IMG/VR virus record: IMGVR_UViG_3300042453_004661
Coordinates: 60,586 to 124,585 of that record
Strand: one strand, 5' to 3'
Length of the DNA stretch: 64,000 nt
Source of the DNA: a virus
The position numbers and the translations under genes are program-made. Under the pieces are notes generated by a model that worked only from the letters and a program-made list of their open reading frames with translations, did not search any database and was not told the origin of the DNA. The stretch's first letter is position 1; every line of letters starts with the position of its first letter. This document shows positions 49,064 through 58,261 of this stretch, piece after piece.

Positions 49064-50025
49064 GAGATATTGAATCAAAACTAAAGAGATTTATTGAAGA
49101 AAAAGGCATAGACCATAAAGAATCTGGTCAGTCTTGGATTACGGATTGTATCAGCCCGTCCTGTGGCAAAGAGAGGCATATGTATATTCGTCGGAAAGAC
49201 GGCCTTTCAAAATGCTTTAAGTGCGGATCTACCTGGGGTTGGAGAGAGCTGGTATCTCAAATCGATGGATGTCGCCCGTCTGAAGCATGGAATGTTTTGT
49301 TCATGGGGCAGTCCGGCAACTCTTTAGACGCCCTTGATATCACAATCGGAGAAGAAGAATACGAAGAGGAGTCAGAGCTATCTGACATTGATGAGCCATA
49401 TATTGAGCTAAGCAAGGACTTTGTCGGAGTAGAAAAGTCGGACAGAGGCATGTACTATCTTGATAAGAGGGGGGTCAATGATCCAGAGACCATAGTTAAA
49501 TTTGACCTTCGATGGCATGAGGGCATGGAGGCCGTAGTATTTCCGATCTCTCGAGATGGATACATTTATGGATGGCAAGCTCGTAAGGTAAATCCAAAAC
49601 CAGACGAGCCTAGGCTCCTTACTAAAACCGGATTTAATAAGTCTAAATATCTTTTAAACTATGATGCAGTCAAGAAATCGGATTCAGTTGTTTTAGTCGA
49701 GGGCCCATTTGACTGTATTAAGATAGCCCAGGCCGGAATAGGAGCAGTTTGCTCTTTTGGTAAAGAGGTATCCCATCGACAGGTTTTGCTCCTTAGCAAT
49801 CTCGAGGCTTCCAAGGTTTATATCGGCCTTGACCCTGATGCATATAAGGAAGCAGAGAAGGTGATAGATGCCCTATGTTTGAGAAAGAAAGTTTTTCGTG
49901 TCTTGCCCCCAAAAGGCAAAAAAGACTTCGGAGAATGTTCCAGCGAAGAAATATTGCAATCCATAAACAATGCTGTAGAGATTGTCTCAAAAGCCTCAAA
50001 TCTTGAAATCATAATTAAAGATTGA
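49060..50025 (+). CDS. DNA primase with zinc ribbon and TOPRIM domain, 321 aa
   Basis: Zinc ribbon CISPSC (Cys30, Cys35) and CFKC (Cys52, Cys55), like the CHC2/T7-type primase finger. It is followed by a TOPRIM domain with VVLVEGPFDC (catalytic Glu about 214) and VYIGLDPDAYKEA (DxD about 257-259). No helicase domain is fused, unlike T7 gp4, so a separate helicase is needed. It lays RNA primers for lagging-strand synthesis by the phage PolIII alpha encoded just downstream. The start overlaps the previous stop (ATGA). Confidence 0.8.
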   Translation: MRDIESKLKRFIEEKGIDHKESGQSWITDCISPSCGKERHMYIRRKDGLSKCFKCGSTWGWRELVSQIDGCRPSEAWNVLFMGQSGNSLDALDITIGEEEYEEESELSDIDEPYIELSKDFVGVEKSDRGMYYLDKRGVNDPETIVKFDLRWHEGMEAVVFPISRDGYIYGWQARKVNPKPDEPRLLTKTGFNKSKYLLNYDAVKKSDSVVLVEGPFDCIKIAQAGIGAVCSFGKEVSHRQVLLLSNLEASKVYIGLDPDAYKEAEKVIDALCLRKKVFRVLPPKGKKDFGECSSEEILQSINNAVEIVSKASNLEIIIKD

Positions 50026-50050
50026 CATATAAACATCTTTAGTTTATGCT
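50022..50050 (+). promoter_or_regulatory. consensus sigma70-like promoter
   Basis: TTGACA (6/6), a 17-nt spacer and TATGCT (4/6), starting over the primase stop codon. The leader of about 18 nt carries GGAAGGATAAG before the sigma-like gene. It is the best host-type promoter in the window and probably drives the polymerase unit. Confidence 0.75.
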
Positions 50051-50074
50051 AGATAAATCGGAAGGATAAGTGCC

Positions 50075-50785
50075 ATGAGAGTTAAAGGACCAAAAAATAA
50101 AGACCAGGACGGTAGGATTATAGATGATAAGCGCATCATGAAGTATGAAAGAATGTGTCATTTTATGGTACGCAAGTACCTACCAGCCCGGAGCCTATAT
50201 GAGGCCTCTATGGACTATAGCGATCTGATTAACCAATGTCGCTACGAGGTGATGATGGCCCTGGCTAATTTTAGCTCCGAAAAGGCAATGTCATCCTTTA
50301 GGACCAAAAAAGCCCTAGACGAAAACGGGAATCCAATCATCCTGTCCTACAAGGGCGGTAAGCCAATCTACTTAACTGTTCCCGATGTTGAAAAGCGAAA
50401 ACTAGAAGTTATTCGCAAATCAAAAGACAAAGCAACAGCACTTAAAAAAGCCGAAGAAAGCATCGTCTATGGTCGTTTAGATAACTATATGCGTCGTGTT
50501 CGGTGGAAGTTTTCCCCAGAACAAAAAGGCGGTAAGACCGTAGGCATTTCTTCCCTTCTTTCTTTTGATTTTGTGTCCCCAAATAAAGTATTACCACAAA
50601 TTTATTTTGATGCAGTTCCAGAAAAAGAAAAGCTTTTGGACATTCTGTACCAAGAAGGCCCAGAGGCTGCCAAGAAAGCATTTGACAATTTGCCCGAAGA
50701 TGTGAGATTATCTGTATTGGAAAGTATGGAAAGCCCATTTATGGTAAATGGGTTTGTATCTTTGGAGGAAGAAGTAAATGAGTAA
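50075..50785 (+). CDS. sigma-factor-like protein, 236 aa
   Basis: Residues about 40-75 (YLPARSLYEASMDYSDLINQCRYEVMMALANFSSEKAM) resemble sigma region 2 core (DLIQEGxxxLxxAxxxF). After a roughly 55-residue insert, YGRLDNYMRRVRWKF (about 130-145) resembles the DNA-facing end of region 2. The C-terminal LPEDVRLSVLES segment could be a reduced region 4. This fits a T4 gp55-type late sigma. It could direct host RNA polymerase to the GGTAAAATA elements before virion genes. Similarity is short and needs profile confirmation. It is driven by a strong host-type promoter. Confidence 0.45.
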   Translation: MRVKGPKNKDQDGRIIDDKRIMKYERMCHFMVRKYLPARSLYEASMDYSDLINQCRYEVMMALANFSSEKAMSSFRTKKALDENGNPIILSYKGGKPIYLTVPDVEKRKLEVIRKSKDKATALKKAEESIVYGRLDNYMRRVRWKFSPEQKGGKTVGISSLLSFDFVSPNKVLPQIYFDAVPEKEKLLDILYQEGPEAAKKAFDNLPEDVRLSVLESMESPFMVNGFVSLEEEVNE

Positions 50786-50999
50786 GCTATTAACATTGAC
50801 TGGGACTGATGGAGAATCTGTGTTCTCTGTTGTAGTAAACATGGCAAATGTTGCAGTAATGAAACCCATTACCGTATCTAAAGTCGTGAAAACAAAAATC
50901 ATTTTTACTGGAGGGGCAGAGACCAATGTCGTTGAGTCTATCAGTGAAATTGAGAACAAAACAAAACAAGGAGGCCAGGTTTTAAATCTGGTTAAGTGA
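50778..50999 (+). CDS. small beta protein, 73 aa
   Basis: Starts in an ATGAGTAA overlap with the previous stop, after GGAGG. Hydrophobic beta strands (ESVFSVVVNMANVAVMKPITVSKVVKTKIIFTGG) precede a helix (NVVESISEIENKTKQ). No known family. Part of the polymerase unit. Confidence 0.5.
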   Translation: MSKLLTLTGTDGESVFSVVVNMANVAVMKPITVSKVVKTKIIFTGGAETNVVESISEIENKTKQGGQVLNLVK

Positions 51000-51000
51000 T

Positions 51001-51378
51001 ATGGCAGTAAAAAATCAATCTACAGGCCTATATGAGGCCAAGAAAACCCTATCTACTGGACATGAATATGTTGGCGTTGGCTCGACCAAAGAAGAGGCCA
51101 AAGAAGACCTTGCTAAACAGCTAAAAGCGATTGAAATTGATTACGGTCCATTTCAAAGCGACTCCCAGAAAGCCCATGTTCAACGCCTTATTCAGGCAGG
51201 GAAGCTTCCTAAATATAATCCCCCAATGAAAAAAGTAGGAGAAATGAAATCCCCCGGCTACGAAATGAGAGTTGGTGAAGATGGAAGAATCCAGTACCAG
51301 TATAATCCTAATCGTGTTGTTCCTATTCTTGCTAAGGAAGTGACAGCCCGAGAAGCAGTAGAAAAGACAAATGAGTAA
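51001..51378 (+). CDS. hypothetical protein, 125 aa
   Basis: Not recognised. LYEAKKTLSTGHEYVGVGSTKEEAKEDLAKQLKAIEIDYGPF forms a beta-beta-helix start (HicB or dsRBD-like in outline). The middle is Pro/Lys-rich and the C-terminus helical (VVPILAKEVTAREAVEKTNE). The stop lies inside an ATGAGTAA overlap with the polymerase start, so translation is coupled to dnaE. Confidence 0.5.
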   Translation: MAVKNQSTGLYEAKKTLSTGHEYVGVGSTKEEAKEDLAKQLKAIEIDYGPFQSDSQKAHVQRLIQAGKLPKYNPPMKKVGEMKSPGYEMRVGEDGRIQYQYNPNRVVPILAKEVTAREAVEKTNE

Positions 51379-54300
51379 ATCTCCAACTGACAAACAACTT
51401 TGTCCTCTCCATTCCCATACCGTTTATTCGGTTCTCGATGGGGCATCGGATATTGATGAGTATGTTCAGTGGTGCAAAAACAATGGGGCCCCGGGTCTAG
51501 CCGTTACTGATCACGGCTGGATGATCGGGGCCCTTGAGGTCCACCATAAGGCGCAGAAGGCCGGACTCGTCGGCATTCCTGGGGTTGAATTTTATGTTGC
51601 CCCAGAGGCAAGCTATAAGTTTAAGGGCAAGGCATACGATTATTATCACATTACGGCATGGGCCGTCAATGAGGTCGGCTATAGAAACCTCATGAAGCTT
51701 GGGGCCTTGTCATTTGATAATGGCGAAATTCAAACCGTTAGGGCCGTTAAAAAAGACCACCAATGGCTCAATGTAGATGGCTTTCATAAGAGAGTCGTAA
51801 AAAAGTTTGGTCAGTCAAAGCCCAGGATTACTTTTGATGAACTTCTAGAAAATTCTGAAGGTCTTGTTATTGGATCTGGTTGTTTAATCGGAGCCATTAA
51901 CAAGGCTTTGCTATCTGGAGAGAAAGACGGAGCCGAGAGGAATCTTCTTAGGCTTCTTGATGTATTTCGTGGTCGCATGTTTGTTGAGATCATGCCACAT
52001 AATTGCACCCATGACTGGAATCGAGAAACCAAAACATTCGAGCCAAATGAATGCACAGATTTTGCTCCAGATGGCGACATGCAGAAAGCTTGTAACCTTG
52101 AAAATATCGAGATGGCCAGAAAGAACAAGCTTCCTCTGATCATGACTATCGATTCTCATTTTGTTCGCCCAGACCAAAAGCCATTACAGGACATGCTTCT
52201 TCAGAATGGCGAAGAAGATGGTTGGCATTTTTACAACTCTTATCATATGATGACGACCGAGGAGGCCTGGCAACACTGGAGAGACCATTATGGCAACTCA
52301 AAAGAGATGGCCATGGTATTTGCCGAAGCCGTTGAAAACAATCATCAAATTGTAGACTTAGCCAAAAGCCTATCGATCAGTGATCCATACCACCTACCTA
52401 AAATTGAAATCCCCGCCGAGATTCAATCAGGCAATAAAAAAGAAGACCTAAAGGTAATGCTTTTGTCTGCAATTGAAAAGCATGGGCGCATGAAGTGGGA
52501 AGACCCAGAATGGGTTGCCAGGCTCGATAGGGAGATGTCCGTTATTTGCGACAATGGCGAGCAAGACTTCTCGGAGTATTTTCTATTTCTTGAAAGATGG
52601 GCAGAATGGACCCGGGATCATTCTATTCTTTCTGCCCCCGGTCGTGGCTCTGGCGCAGGATCTCTTCTTTGCTACCTCTTGAAGATTACACATCTAGACC
52701 CATTCAGGTTTAAGCTTCCGTTTGAGCGTTTTTTGTCTCCGGGTCGTATTAAGCGTAAGAAATGGCCAGATATCGATTGGGATATGGGGGACAGGGGCCC
52801 GCTTCTTGCCAAGCTTTCGGAGCATTATGGAGATAAGTTTGCTCAGTGTTCAACCCACGGCAAGCTTAAGATTAAGTCTTCGGTTAAAGATGCCCACAGA
52901 ATTCTTGCTATTCGACCGCTTGAAAGAGAATATGCTTTGGCCCCAACATCTGCAAAAGATAAGATCGCCAAAAGGATAGAGCAAGAAAGAATTGATGTTG
53001 AAGAAGTAACCAAGTCTATCAAGAATACCCCACAGGGCGTTGACGACAAAGACTTCTTGATGGGATATGTTGACCAGGACGGAACATTTCATGACGGACA
53101 CCTTGAGCAGAATGATGTCTTGAGATCGTTTTTTGATAAATTTAGTGATGAAAATCCAGCCAAGGACATGAAAAGCATTGTGCTTCAGATGCTTGGAGTC
53201 CCCAGGTCGGTAGGGCGTCATGCTTCTGCTTATTTTGTCAGCGATGAGCCAATCTGGCATTCTGTCCCTACATGCAATGTCAGTGGGCATGTCTGCACAC
53301 AATATACGACCGAATCTGACAACAACTTTGCAGAAAAAGCTGGACTAATCAAATTCGATTTCCTGGGAGTAAATACCCTTCTTGATATTTCAAATTGTAT
53401 CAGAATGGTACAAAAAGCCTACGGATATAAAACCTGGCAAGAAAAGACCACAATTAACGGAGAAGAATTCATCATTTGGCGTGGTGAATTGCCAGTCGAT
53501 AAAGTTCCAAGTCCAGACGGATCTCAGATCCTAGAAGTTTATAACTTGCCAGAGTCTGAGATTGTATTTAAGGAAATCTCTGCCAGAAACACATCTTCTC
53601 TTTTTCAGATTTCTACTCCGCTACTGACAGACTTCTGCGAGAAAGTAAGGCCCGATAAGATTGACGATCTCTCAGCTATTGTAGCCCTTTGTCGTCCGGG
53701 TCCTCTTGATGCGATTATCGAAGATGGCGAAACTACAATGTCAGATGCCTATATCCTTAGAAGGCATAATGAAATGCCAGTTAAGTATGTTCATCCCGGG
53801 ATGGAAGAAATCCTGAAAGATACATACGGCGTAGCTGTATATCAAGAACAGCTTCAGCAAATGTTCCAGGATCTAGCGGGATATTCAGCCGAGGAGGCAG
53901 ACTATGTCCGAGAGCTGGTGGGGAAAAAGAAAAAGCAGGATATGGAAAAGATCCTCCCGGATCTTCGTCAGAGGCTCGAGGAGAGAGGGTGGCAGGATGG
54001 ACAAATTCAAGTCTTTATCAATCTTTGTATCTCTTCAGCCAGGTATTCTTTCAATAGAGCGCATTCTGCATCTTACGGATATGTAGCTTATATGTCTGCA
54101 TACCTAAAGACCCATCACCCTAAAGAATGGTGGACTGCAGTTCTTCAAAACTCTAAGCTTGAGGACATCCGAGAAAAAGGGTACGCCAGAGAGCTTCAGG
54201 GAATGCTTGTTCTCCCCCATATCAATGGCCCAATGGAAACTTTTGAGGCTCTTGAGGATGGCAAGGTGCATTCCCCCATGTGGATGGTCAAGGGAATTGG

Positions 54301-55135
54301 AGAGGCCGCATGTCGGTCAATCCAGCAATCCAGGGGGGATAGGCCATACACTTCTTTGCAGGATTTCTTTGAAAGAATTGACAAAAGAGCTGTCAACGAG
54401 GGGATATTTAAGAAGCTAATCATCTCTGGCGCATTTGACTTAGTCGAGCCCAATAAGACATCCCGGGCGCTTTTGAGGGAGTATTTGTTTTTGAAAAAAT
54501 CTTCATCCCTAAAAAGCTATGGTGCAAATAAGTCAGGAATTGAGCTGAAAGAAGCGACAGAAAGATTTATTGCAGAAAGAGGCGAGAATCGAGAGATGCA
54601 GGATTCTATGGCAGACTTTCCTGCTGACGACCTGGCCCTACAGATTGCAAGGATATCAATGCTTCCAATTTACAGGATGGATGTTCACTGTGACTTTAAG
54701 GATTTGCTATCTAAGCATATAACTTATGGAATTAACGAAGAGACTTTATCAATCGGGACAGCCAGAAGTGCCCCATCTCGAGATGGGAATGAGAGCATTG
54801 CCGAAGTCCACTTTGATACAAATGCTATCTCCGCCAGATATAAAGATGGCCTAGGAAAGACAGAGATTGCCTGGGCCGGGGTGCTGGATGAAAAGTCTGA
54901 ATTTAGATATATTGATAAAAAAACACAGAAACAAGTTTCAGCTTTGCGCCTAAAAGTGGTGAATTCTGGCGATACGGTAGAATGTATATTGTGGCCATCA
55001 ATGCGTGAGAACATGAAGAAGAGAGGGACTGCTGAGCCTGAAGGCTCCAGGATTTTAATATGTATTGGAAATGCAAGGCCTTCTATGATTCCAGGCCAGT
55101 GGAGTATCAGCGTAAACAAAATAATAGAAGTTTAA
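51371..55135 (+). CDS. dnaE: DNA polymerase III alpha subunit (C-family replicative polymerase)
   Basis: The phage replicase. The N-terminal PHP domain keeps its metal motifs (LHSHTVYSVLDG, VTDHG, GVEFYV, SGCLIGA, TIDSHFV), so it may supply proofreading; no DnaQ-type exonuclease was seen nearby. Polymerase core: APGRGSGAGSLLCYLL, catalytic aspartates in PDIDWDM (about 466-468), GLIKFDFLG with the third Asp, GVAVYQEQLQQMFQDLAGYS and SFNRAHSASYGYVAYMSAYLKTHHP. A helix-hairpin-helix region (VKGIGEAACRSIQQ) and a C-terminal OB-fold (about 1150-1254) complete the DnaE1 layout. Length 1,254 is full size. Coupled to the upstream gene. Confidence 0.93.
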   Translation: MSKSPTDKQLCPLHSHTVYSVLDGASDIDEYVQWCKNNGAPGLAVTDHGWMIGALEVHHKAQKAGLVGIPGVEFYVAPEASYKFKGKAYDYYHITAWAVNEVGYRNLMKLGALSFDNGEIQTVRAVKKDHQWLNVDGFHKRVVKKFGQSKPRITFDELLENSEGLVIGSGCLIGAINKALLSGEKDGAERNLLRLLDVFRGRMFVEIMPHNCTHDWNRETKTFEPNECTDFAPDGDMQKACNLENIEMARKNKLPLIMTIDSHFVRPDQKPLQDMLLQNGEEDGWHFYNSYHMMTTEEAWQHWRDHYGNSKEMAMVFAEAVENNHQIVDLAKSLSISDPYHLPKIEIPAEIQSGNKKEDLKVMLLSAIEKHGRMKWEDPEWVARLDREMSVICDNGEQDFSEYFLFLERWAEWTRDHSILSAPGRGSGAGSLLCYLLKITHLDPFRFKLPFERFLSPGRIKRKKWPDIDWDMGDRGPLLAKLSEHYGDKFAQCSTHGKLKIKSSVKDAHRILAIRPLEREYALAPTSAKDKIAKRIEQERIDVEEVTKSIKNTPQGVDDKDFLMGYVDQDGTFHDGHLEQNDVLRSFFDKFSDENPAKDMKSIVLQMLGVPRSVGRHASAYFVSDEPIWHSVPTCNVSGHVCTQYTTESDNNFAEKAGLIKFDFLGVNTLLDISNCIRMVQKAYGYKTWQEKTTINGEEFIIWRGELPVDKVPSPDGSQILEVYNLPESEIVFKEISARNTSSLFQISTPLLTDFCEKVRPDKIDDLSAIVALCRPGPLDAIIEDGETTMSDAYILRRHNEMPVKYVHPGMEEILKDTYGVAVYQEQLQQMFQDLAGYSAEEADYVRELVGKKKKQDMEKILPDLRQRLEERGWQDGQIQVFINLCISSARYSFNRAHSASYGYVAYMSAYLKTHHPKEWWTAVLQNSKLEDIREKGYARELQGMLVLPHINGPMETFEALEDGKVHSPMWMVKGIGEAACRSIQQSRGDRPYTSLQDFFERIDKRAVNEGIFKKLIISGAFDLVEPNKTSRALLREYLFLKKSSSLKSYGANKSGIELKEATERFIAERGENREMQDSMADFPADDLALQIARISMLPIYRMDVHCDFKDLLSKHITYGINEETLSIGTARSAPSRDGNESIAEVHFDTNAISARYKDGLGKTEIAWAGVLDEKSEFRYIDKKTQKQVSALRLKVVNSGDTVECILWPSMRENMKKRGTAEPEGSRILICIGNARPSMIPGQWSISVNKIIEV

Positions 55136-55136
55136 G

Positions 55137-55165
55137 TTGACTATTTTTGATCTATTATGTAAGAT
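55137..55165 (+). promoter_or_regulatory. sigma70-like promoter downstream of dnaE
   Basis: TTGACT, a 17-nt spacer and TAAGAT (5/6 and 4/6), starting one base after the dnaE stop. The predicted leader carries GAAGGAACGG before the ATG at 55188. This explains the in-frame TTG at 55137 as part of the -35 rather than a start codon. Confidence 0.6.
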
Positions 55166-55187
55166 AGATGAAGGAACGGTGGTGTAT

Positions 55188-55613
55188 ATGTTTGGATTAT
55201 TTTTGGAAGAACACGCTAAGGATCATATCGAGGAACTTGTAAGACAGGCCGCATGCCACTCCCCTCTCCCGGGGATGCTTGAGCCATACCTGTATTCAAC
55301 CCTAATGGTTACTGTCCCTGTTGGGGAGCAAAAGTATAAGACTATTGTCTTACGCCGTAAAGTAGTAGCCGAAACAGGTCACGATATTGCAAATGAAGAG
55401 CAGGGAGCCATTCGTTACTTTTCTAATCTGCTTTTCTTTGTTTTGAGCGCTGCAGACTCCATCGAAGAAGACATCTACGCAGACGACGAAGAGACCTATG
55501 ATGTCCCAGTTGGAAAAAGCATGATCTATATCAATAGGGACAGGCTTGGATTCGCAAGGCTTTATAGCAATGGATCAGATATTATTATTGATGTTACAAA
55601 GGATGAGTCATGA
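55188..55613 (+). CDS. hypothetical protein, 141 aa
   Basis: Not recognised. The ATG giving MFGLFLEEHAKDHIEELV was preferred to an upstream TTG that lies in a promoter. Helix first, then strands (TLMVTVPVGEQKYKTIVLRRKVVAE), a helix (GAIRYFSNLLFFVLSAADSI), an acidic loop (EEDIYADDEETYD) and strands to the end. The stop overlaps the next start as ATGA. Positioned between polymerase and SSB genes. Confidence 0.5.
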   Translation: MFGLFLEEHAKDHIEELVRQAACHSPLPGMLEPYLYSTLMVTVPVGEQKYKTIVLRRKVVAETGHDIANEEQGAIRYFSNLLFFVLSAADSIEEDIYADDEETYDVPVGKSMIYINRDRLGFARLYSNGSDIIIDVTKDES

Positions 55614-56188
55614 AAAATAGAGAACTAATTGGTCTAGTAGGAAACAGAGAATCGACAGAGCGAGTGGTAAAGGCTTTACAAAAGAACTTTGGACTCCCAC
55701 CCTCTAGTGTATTGGGAGACCTATATCTCAATGCTGTTGAGCTAATTACCCCAAAAGAATTTAAGGGCATGGTATCTGAAACGGTTATTCGCCAAATGGC
55801 GAATAAGGTCGGGGCCCTTATCTCTGTAACTAAATATGCAGGCAAGAAAGTAGAGAATGAAGAAGAGCAAACCGACTACCTAATCAACCTTGCAGATAAG
55901 TATGCATCTAAGGGGTGGATTGCAAAGCTTTTTGTAGATACTGACTTTTTTCGTCGCAAAACGGGAAAGTATGTTGTCACAATGAACAGGAAAGAAGATT
56001 CCGATTTTCTTTCTCGAGACTTGGGGGTTGACTATAATCCCGTAATGGTGTACGATAGTATAGAGCAAAAACCTGAAAATGAAAATGGCATTTATATTGT
56101 TGTTGGAAATTCTACAGGAAAAGAACTAAACGAAAGAATTACAAAAGCATTTATTAAATTGGATAGTAAAAGAAAAGGAGCAAAGTAA
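55610..56188 (+). CDS. hypothetical protein, 192 aa
   Basis: Not confidently recognised. The opening LIGLVGNRESTERVVKALQKNFG and the later KYVVTMNRKEDSDFLSRDLGVDYNPVMVYD echo the layout of phage deoxynucleoside monophosphate kinases, but the P-loop GK(S/T) is absent, so kinase activity is unlikely. The middle is helical (EFKGMVSETVIRQMANKVGALISVTKY). Coupled by ATGA upstream and TAATG downstream to the SSB gene, so probably replication-associated. Confidence 0.45.
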   Translation: MKNRELIGLVGNRESTERVVKALQKNFGLPPSSVLGDLYLNAVELITPKEFKGMVSETVIRQMANKVGALISVTKYAGKKVENEEEQTDYLINLADKYASKGWIAKLFVDTDFFRRKTGKYVVTMNRKEDSDFLSRDLGVDYNPVMVYDSIEQKPENENGIYIVVGNSTGKELNERITKAFIKLDSKRKGAK

Positions 56189-57174
56189 TGAGTAACGAAA
56201 TCACACTTTCATTTAATCGAGACAAAATCCTATCGGGCATGTCGAGCAGTAAAAGCTTTAATCGCCTAAAGGTTCCCAAGAATGGATCTATTGTGGTCCG
56301 GATCTTGCCACCATATGGAACCAATAATCAAGGTGCGCTATATCATAAATACACCGTACACTGGGGATTTATGGATGCAGAACAGAATCTTCGCCCGGTT
56401 GCCTGTAGCTATCCAACCGAACGCTACTGCCCGGTTTGCGACATGGTTCGCCAGGCTAAGTCAGACCTTGAAGAGCTGAAGCGCCAGGGCGTAGACAGCG
56501 GTAATCGTTTTGACCAACTTAAAAAGACGGTAGAGACTTACGATGCCAAGAATTTTTTCTTGTTCAATGTAGTCGATCAGGCTGATGGAGAAGTCAAAGT
56601 GCTTGAGCTTCCAAAGACTGCCGTAAGCGGTCGTGGACGAGAAGTCTCTCCCAATTCCCTTCTCGGAAAGATGCTTGAAGCTATTGATAAGCGCAAGTTT
56701 GACCCAGTGAGTCTTTCTAACGGCGTTTGGTTTGAAGTTTCTCGTAGCGGAGAAGGCATCAATACTGTGTATTCCGTTGATTTCAATCGGATTATTAAAA
56801 CCGACGCAGACGGAAATGAGTTTGAAGCACTTAACCGGACCCCCCTAGAGGAGTCTTTGGTCTCCAAGGTAAAGGCTCAGACTACTGGAGAGTCTGGACC
56901 TATGTACGATATCCATGCAATGTATGAAGATCGCACTAGCTCTCAGCTCAAATCTTTTATTGATGGGGCCCCAGTTCCGTCTAAAAAGAAGCAGGCCGAT
57001 GCTGATGATGACTCTGCAGAAGACGATACTCCCCCTGCTCCAGCACAGAAAGCTACGCCAAAGGCGCCTAGCCTCGAGAAGCCAGCCCCTGCACCATCCT
57101 CTGGGAATATGCAGAGCGAGATCCAGCGACTCCGGGAAAAGGCTAAGCTCAAGTCTCAGGGAGGCAATCAGTAA
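56188..57174 (+). CDS. gp32-like single-stranded DNA-binding protein, 328 aa
   Basis: The layout matches T4 gp32-type SSB. A short basic N-terminus is followed by a core with KVPKNGSIVVRILPPYG, then YHKYTVHWGF and CSYPTERYCPVCDM supplying His and Cys ligands for a structural zinc (CxxC preceded by another Cys). The C-terminal tail is acidic and Pro/Ala-rich (DADDDSAEDDTPPAPAQ), as needed for partner binding, and ends in a short basic helix. It coats ssDNA during replication and recombination. It is followed directly by the UvsY candidate and near UvsX, as in T4-like modules. Confidence 0.65.
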   Translation: MSNEITLSFNRDKILSGMSSSKSFNRLKVPKNGSIVVRILPPYGTNNQGALYHKYTVHWGFMDAEQNLRPVACSYPTERYCPVCDMVRQAKSDLEELKRQGVDSGNRFDQLKKTVETYDAKNFFLFNVVDQADGEVKVLELPKTAVSGRGREVSPNSLLGKMLEAIDKRKFDPVSLSNGVWFEVSRSGEGINTVYSVDFNRIIKTDADGNEFEALNRTPLEESLVSKVKAQTTGESGPMYDIHAMYEDRTSSQLKSFIDGAPVPSKKKQADADDDSAEDDTPPAPAQKATPKAPSLEKPAPAPSSGNMQSEIQRLREKAKLKSQGGNQ

Positions 57175-57689
57175 TGTCTAGGACGAATGGGGTGGGGGCA
57201 GAAGACGATCTGTCCTCACCCGAGGGCGGTTTTACGATTCCAGAATCTATGAGGCAGATATTTCAATACGAAAATCTCATAGGTGAAATTACTAGAATCA
57301 ACAAGACCAATGGGCCATATTACATGCAGGAATTCCTAAAGGCAATCAATGTTGCTTCTAGGTTTTATACCCAATCCCTTTGGCAGTATGAAGACGCTAT
57401 TGTGCAGGCCAAGGCTACGAGGGCCAGGCTTATGATCGATATGGCTCCAAGTGCTATCCTGGCAAAAGGGCTACGGACAAATGAGGAAAACCTCAAGGCC
57501 TATGCTGACAGCCATGAAGAGTACCTAAAGGCTAAAGAAACAGAGAACTACCTTCAGGCTCTTTCGGAGTTTCTTAGACAAAAAGTCTATAAATTTGAGA
57601 GAGCCCATGATGATGCTCGAAAAATCTTTGAGGCCATGAAAGAGCCATATGGATCAGCCGGAGCCTTACCGTCCGGGAGGGACACTTGA
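57174..57689 (+). CDS. UvsY-like recombination mediator candidate, 171 aa
   Basis: An all-helical protein. Its C-terminal helix (KETENYLQALSEFLRQKVYKFERAHDDARKIFEAM) follows the pattern of the T4 UvsY end (YLxxLxxxLxxxxYxxxxAxDxxR). It sits between the gp32-like SSB and UvsX genes, where a mediator that loads UvsX on SSB-coated DNA is expected. The first 30 residues are acidic and flexible. Sequence similarity is weak, so this is mostly context. TAATG overlap with the SSB gene. Confidence 0.4.
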   Translation: MSRTNGVGAEDDLSSPEGGFTIPESMRQIFQYENLIGEITRINKTNGPYYMQEFLKAINVASRFYTQSLWQYEDAIVQAKATRARLMIDMAPSAILAKGLRTNEENLKAYADSHEEYLKAKETENYLQALSEFLRQKVYKFERAHDDARKIFEAMKEPYGSAGALPSGRDT

Positions 57690-58024
57690 AGAAGCTCGAT
57701 AAGGATGAGGCAATGCCACAGCATGAAGCTATTTTTGCATTAAAGCAAATAGCCCTTGATCGCAATGACCCTTACCTGGCCAGTCAGATTCAGTCCTGGC
57801 TAAATGATTACATTCTTCATCTAAGTCACGAAAACAAAGTAGACCTAGAAACAATAAACTCTGTGAAGAACCCTTCTTACTATCTCAACAACCTTACCAA
57901 GAAAAGCCTGATTGAGCTTGGGGCCGGGGCTGCAAGTATGGCTGCAGAAACATTTCATATTGAGTCTGAAGAAGTTATCAAATTTAGAATGCTTGCTCTT
58001 CGTAGCAAGAAAGAGGAAAAATGA
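57686..58024 (+). CDS. hypothetical helical protein, 112 aa
   Basis: Not recognised. The likely start is TTG in a TTGA overlap with the previous stop, with GGGAGG 5 nt upstream; an ATG nine codons later (MPQHEAIFALKQIALD) is the alternative. Helical throughout (PYLASQIQSWLNDYILHLSHENK, SLIELGAGAASMAAETFHIESEEVIKFRMLAL). It lies in the SSB-UvsX interval. Confidence 0.5.
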   Translation: MKKLDKDEAMPQHEAIFALKQIALDRNDPYLASQIQSWLNDYILHLSHENKVDLETINSVKNPSYYLNNLTKKSLIELGAGAASMAAETFHIESEEVIKFRMLALRSKKEEK

Positions 58025-58260
58025 TAATCCCAATTAAGGCAGGGCCTCTTTACAGGAAAAGATTAAAGGAGGCTATCGAACAGGCAGCTAGTGCATTTAG
58101 TGTAGGAAAATCTGGAACAGAAAACTATGTAATAACTCAGTTGGTCTCTATAGGATTTCAAATGGGCTGGAAAGCTCACAATGAGGCATTGACTAACGCC
58201 GTAGAATCGCTTAATATAGGAGAAAGCAAGAATGACGATGATGGAAAAGGAAGGAAATAA
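58021..58260 (+). CDS. small hypothetical protein, 79 aa
   Basis: Not recognised. Helical (YRKRLKEAIEQAASAFSVGKSGTENYVITQLVSIGFQMGWKAHNEALTNAVESL) with a polar charged end (KNDDDGKGRK). It has an ATGA overlap with the previous gene and ends one base before the uvsX ATG. Confidence 0.5.
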   Translation: MIIPIKAGPLYRKRLKEAIEQAASAFSVGKSGTENYVITQLVSIGFQMGWKAHNEALTNAVESLNIGESKNDDDGKGRK

Positions 58261-58261
58261 C

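Noticed and set aside
55137-55187. TTG start giving a 158-aa version of the protein after dnaE
   Set aside because: The TTG is part of a TTGACT-17-TAAGAT promoter, and the later ATG has a ribosome site within the predicted leader.
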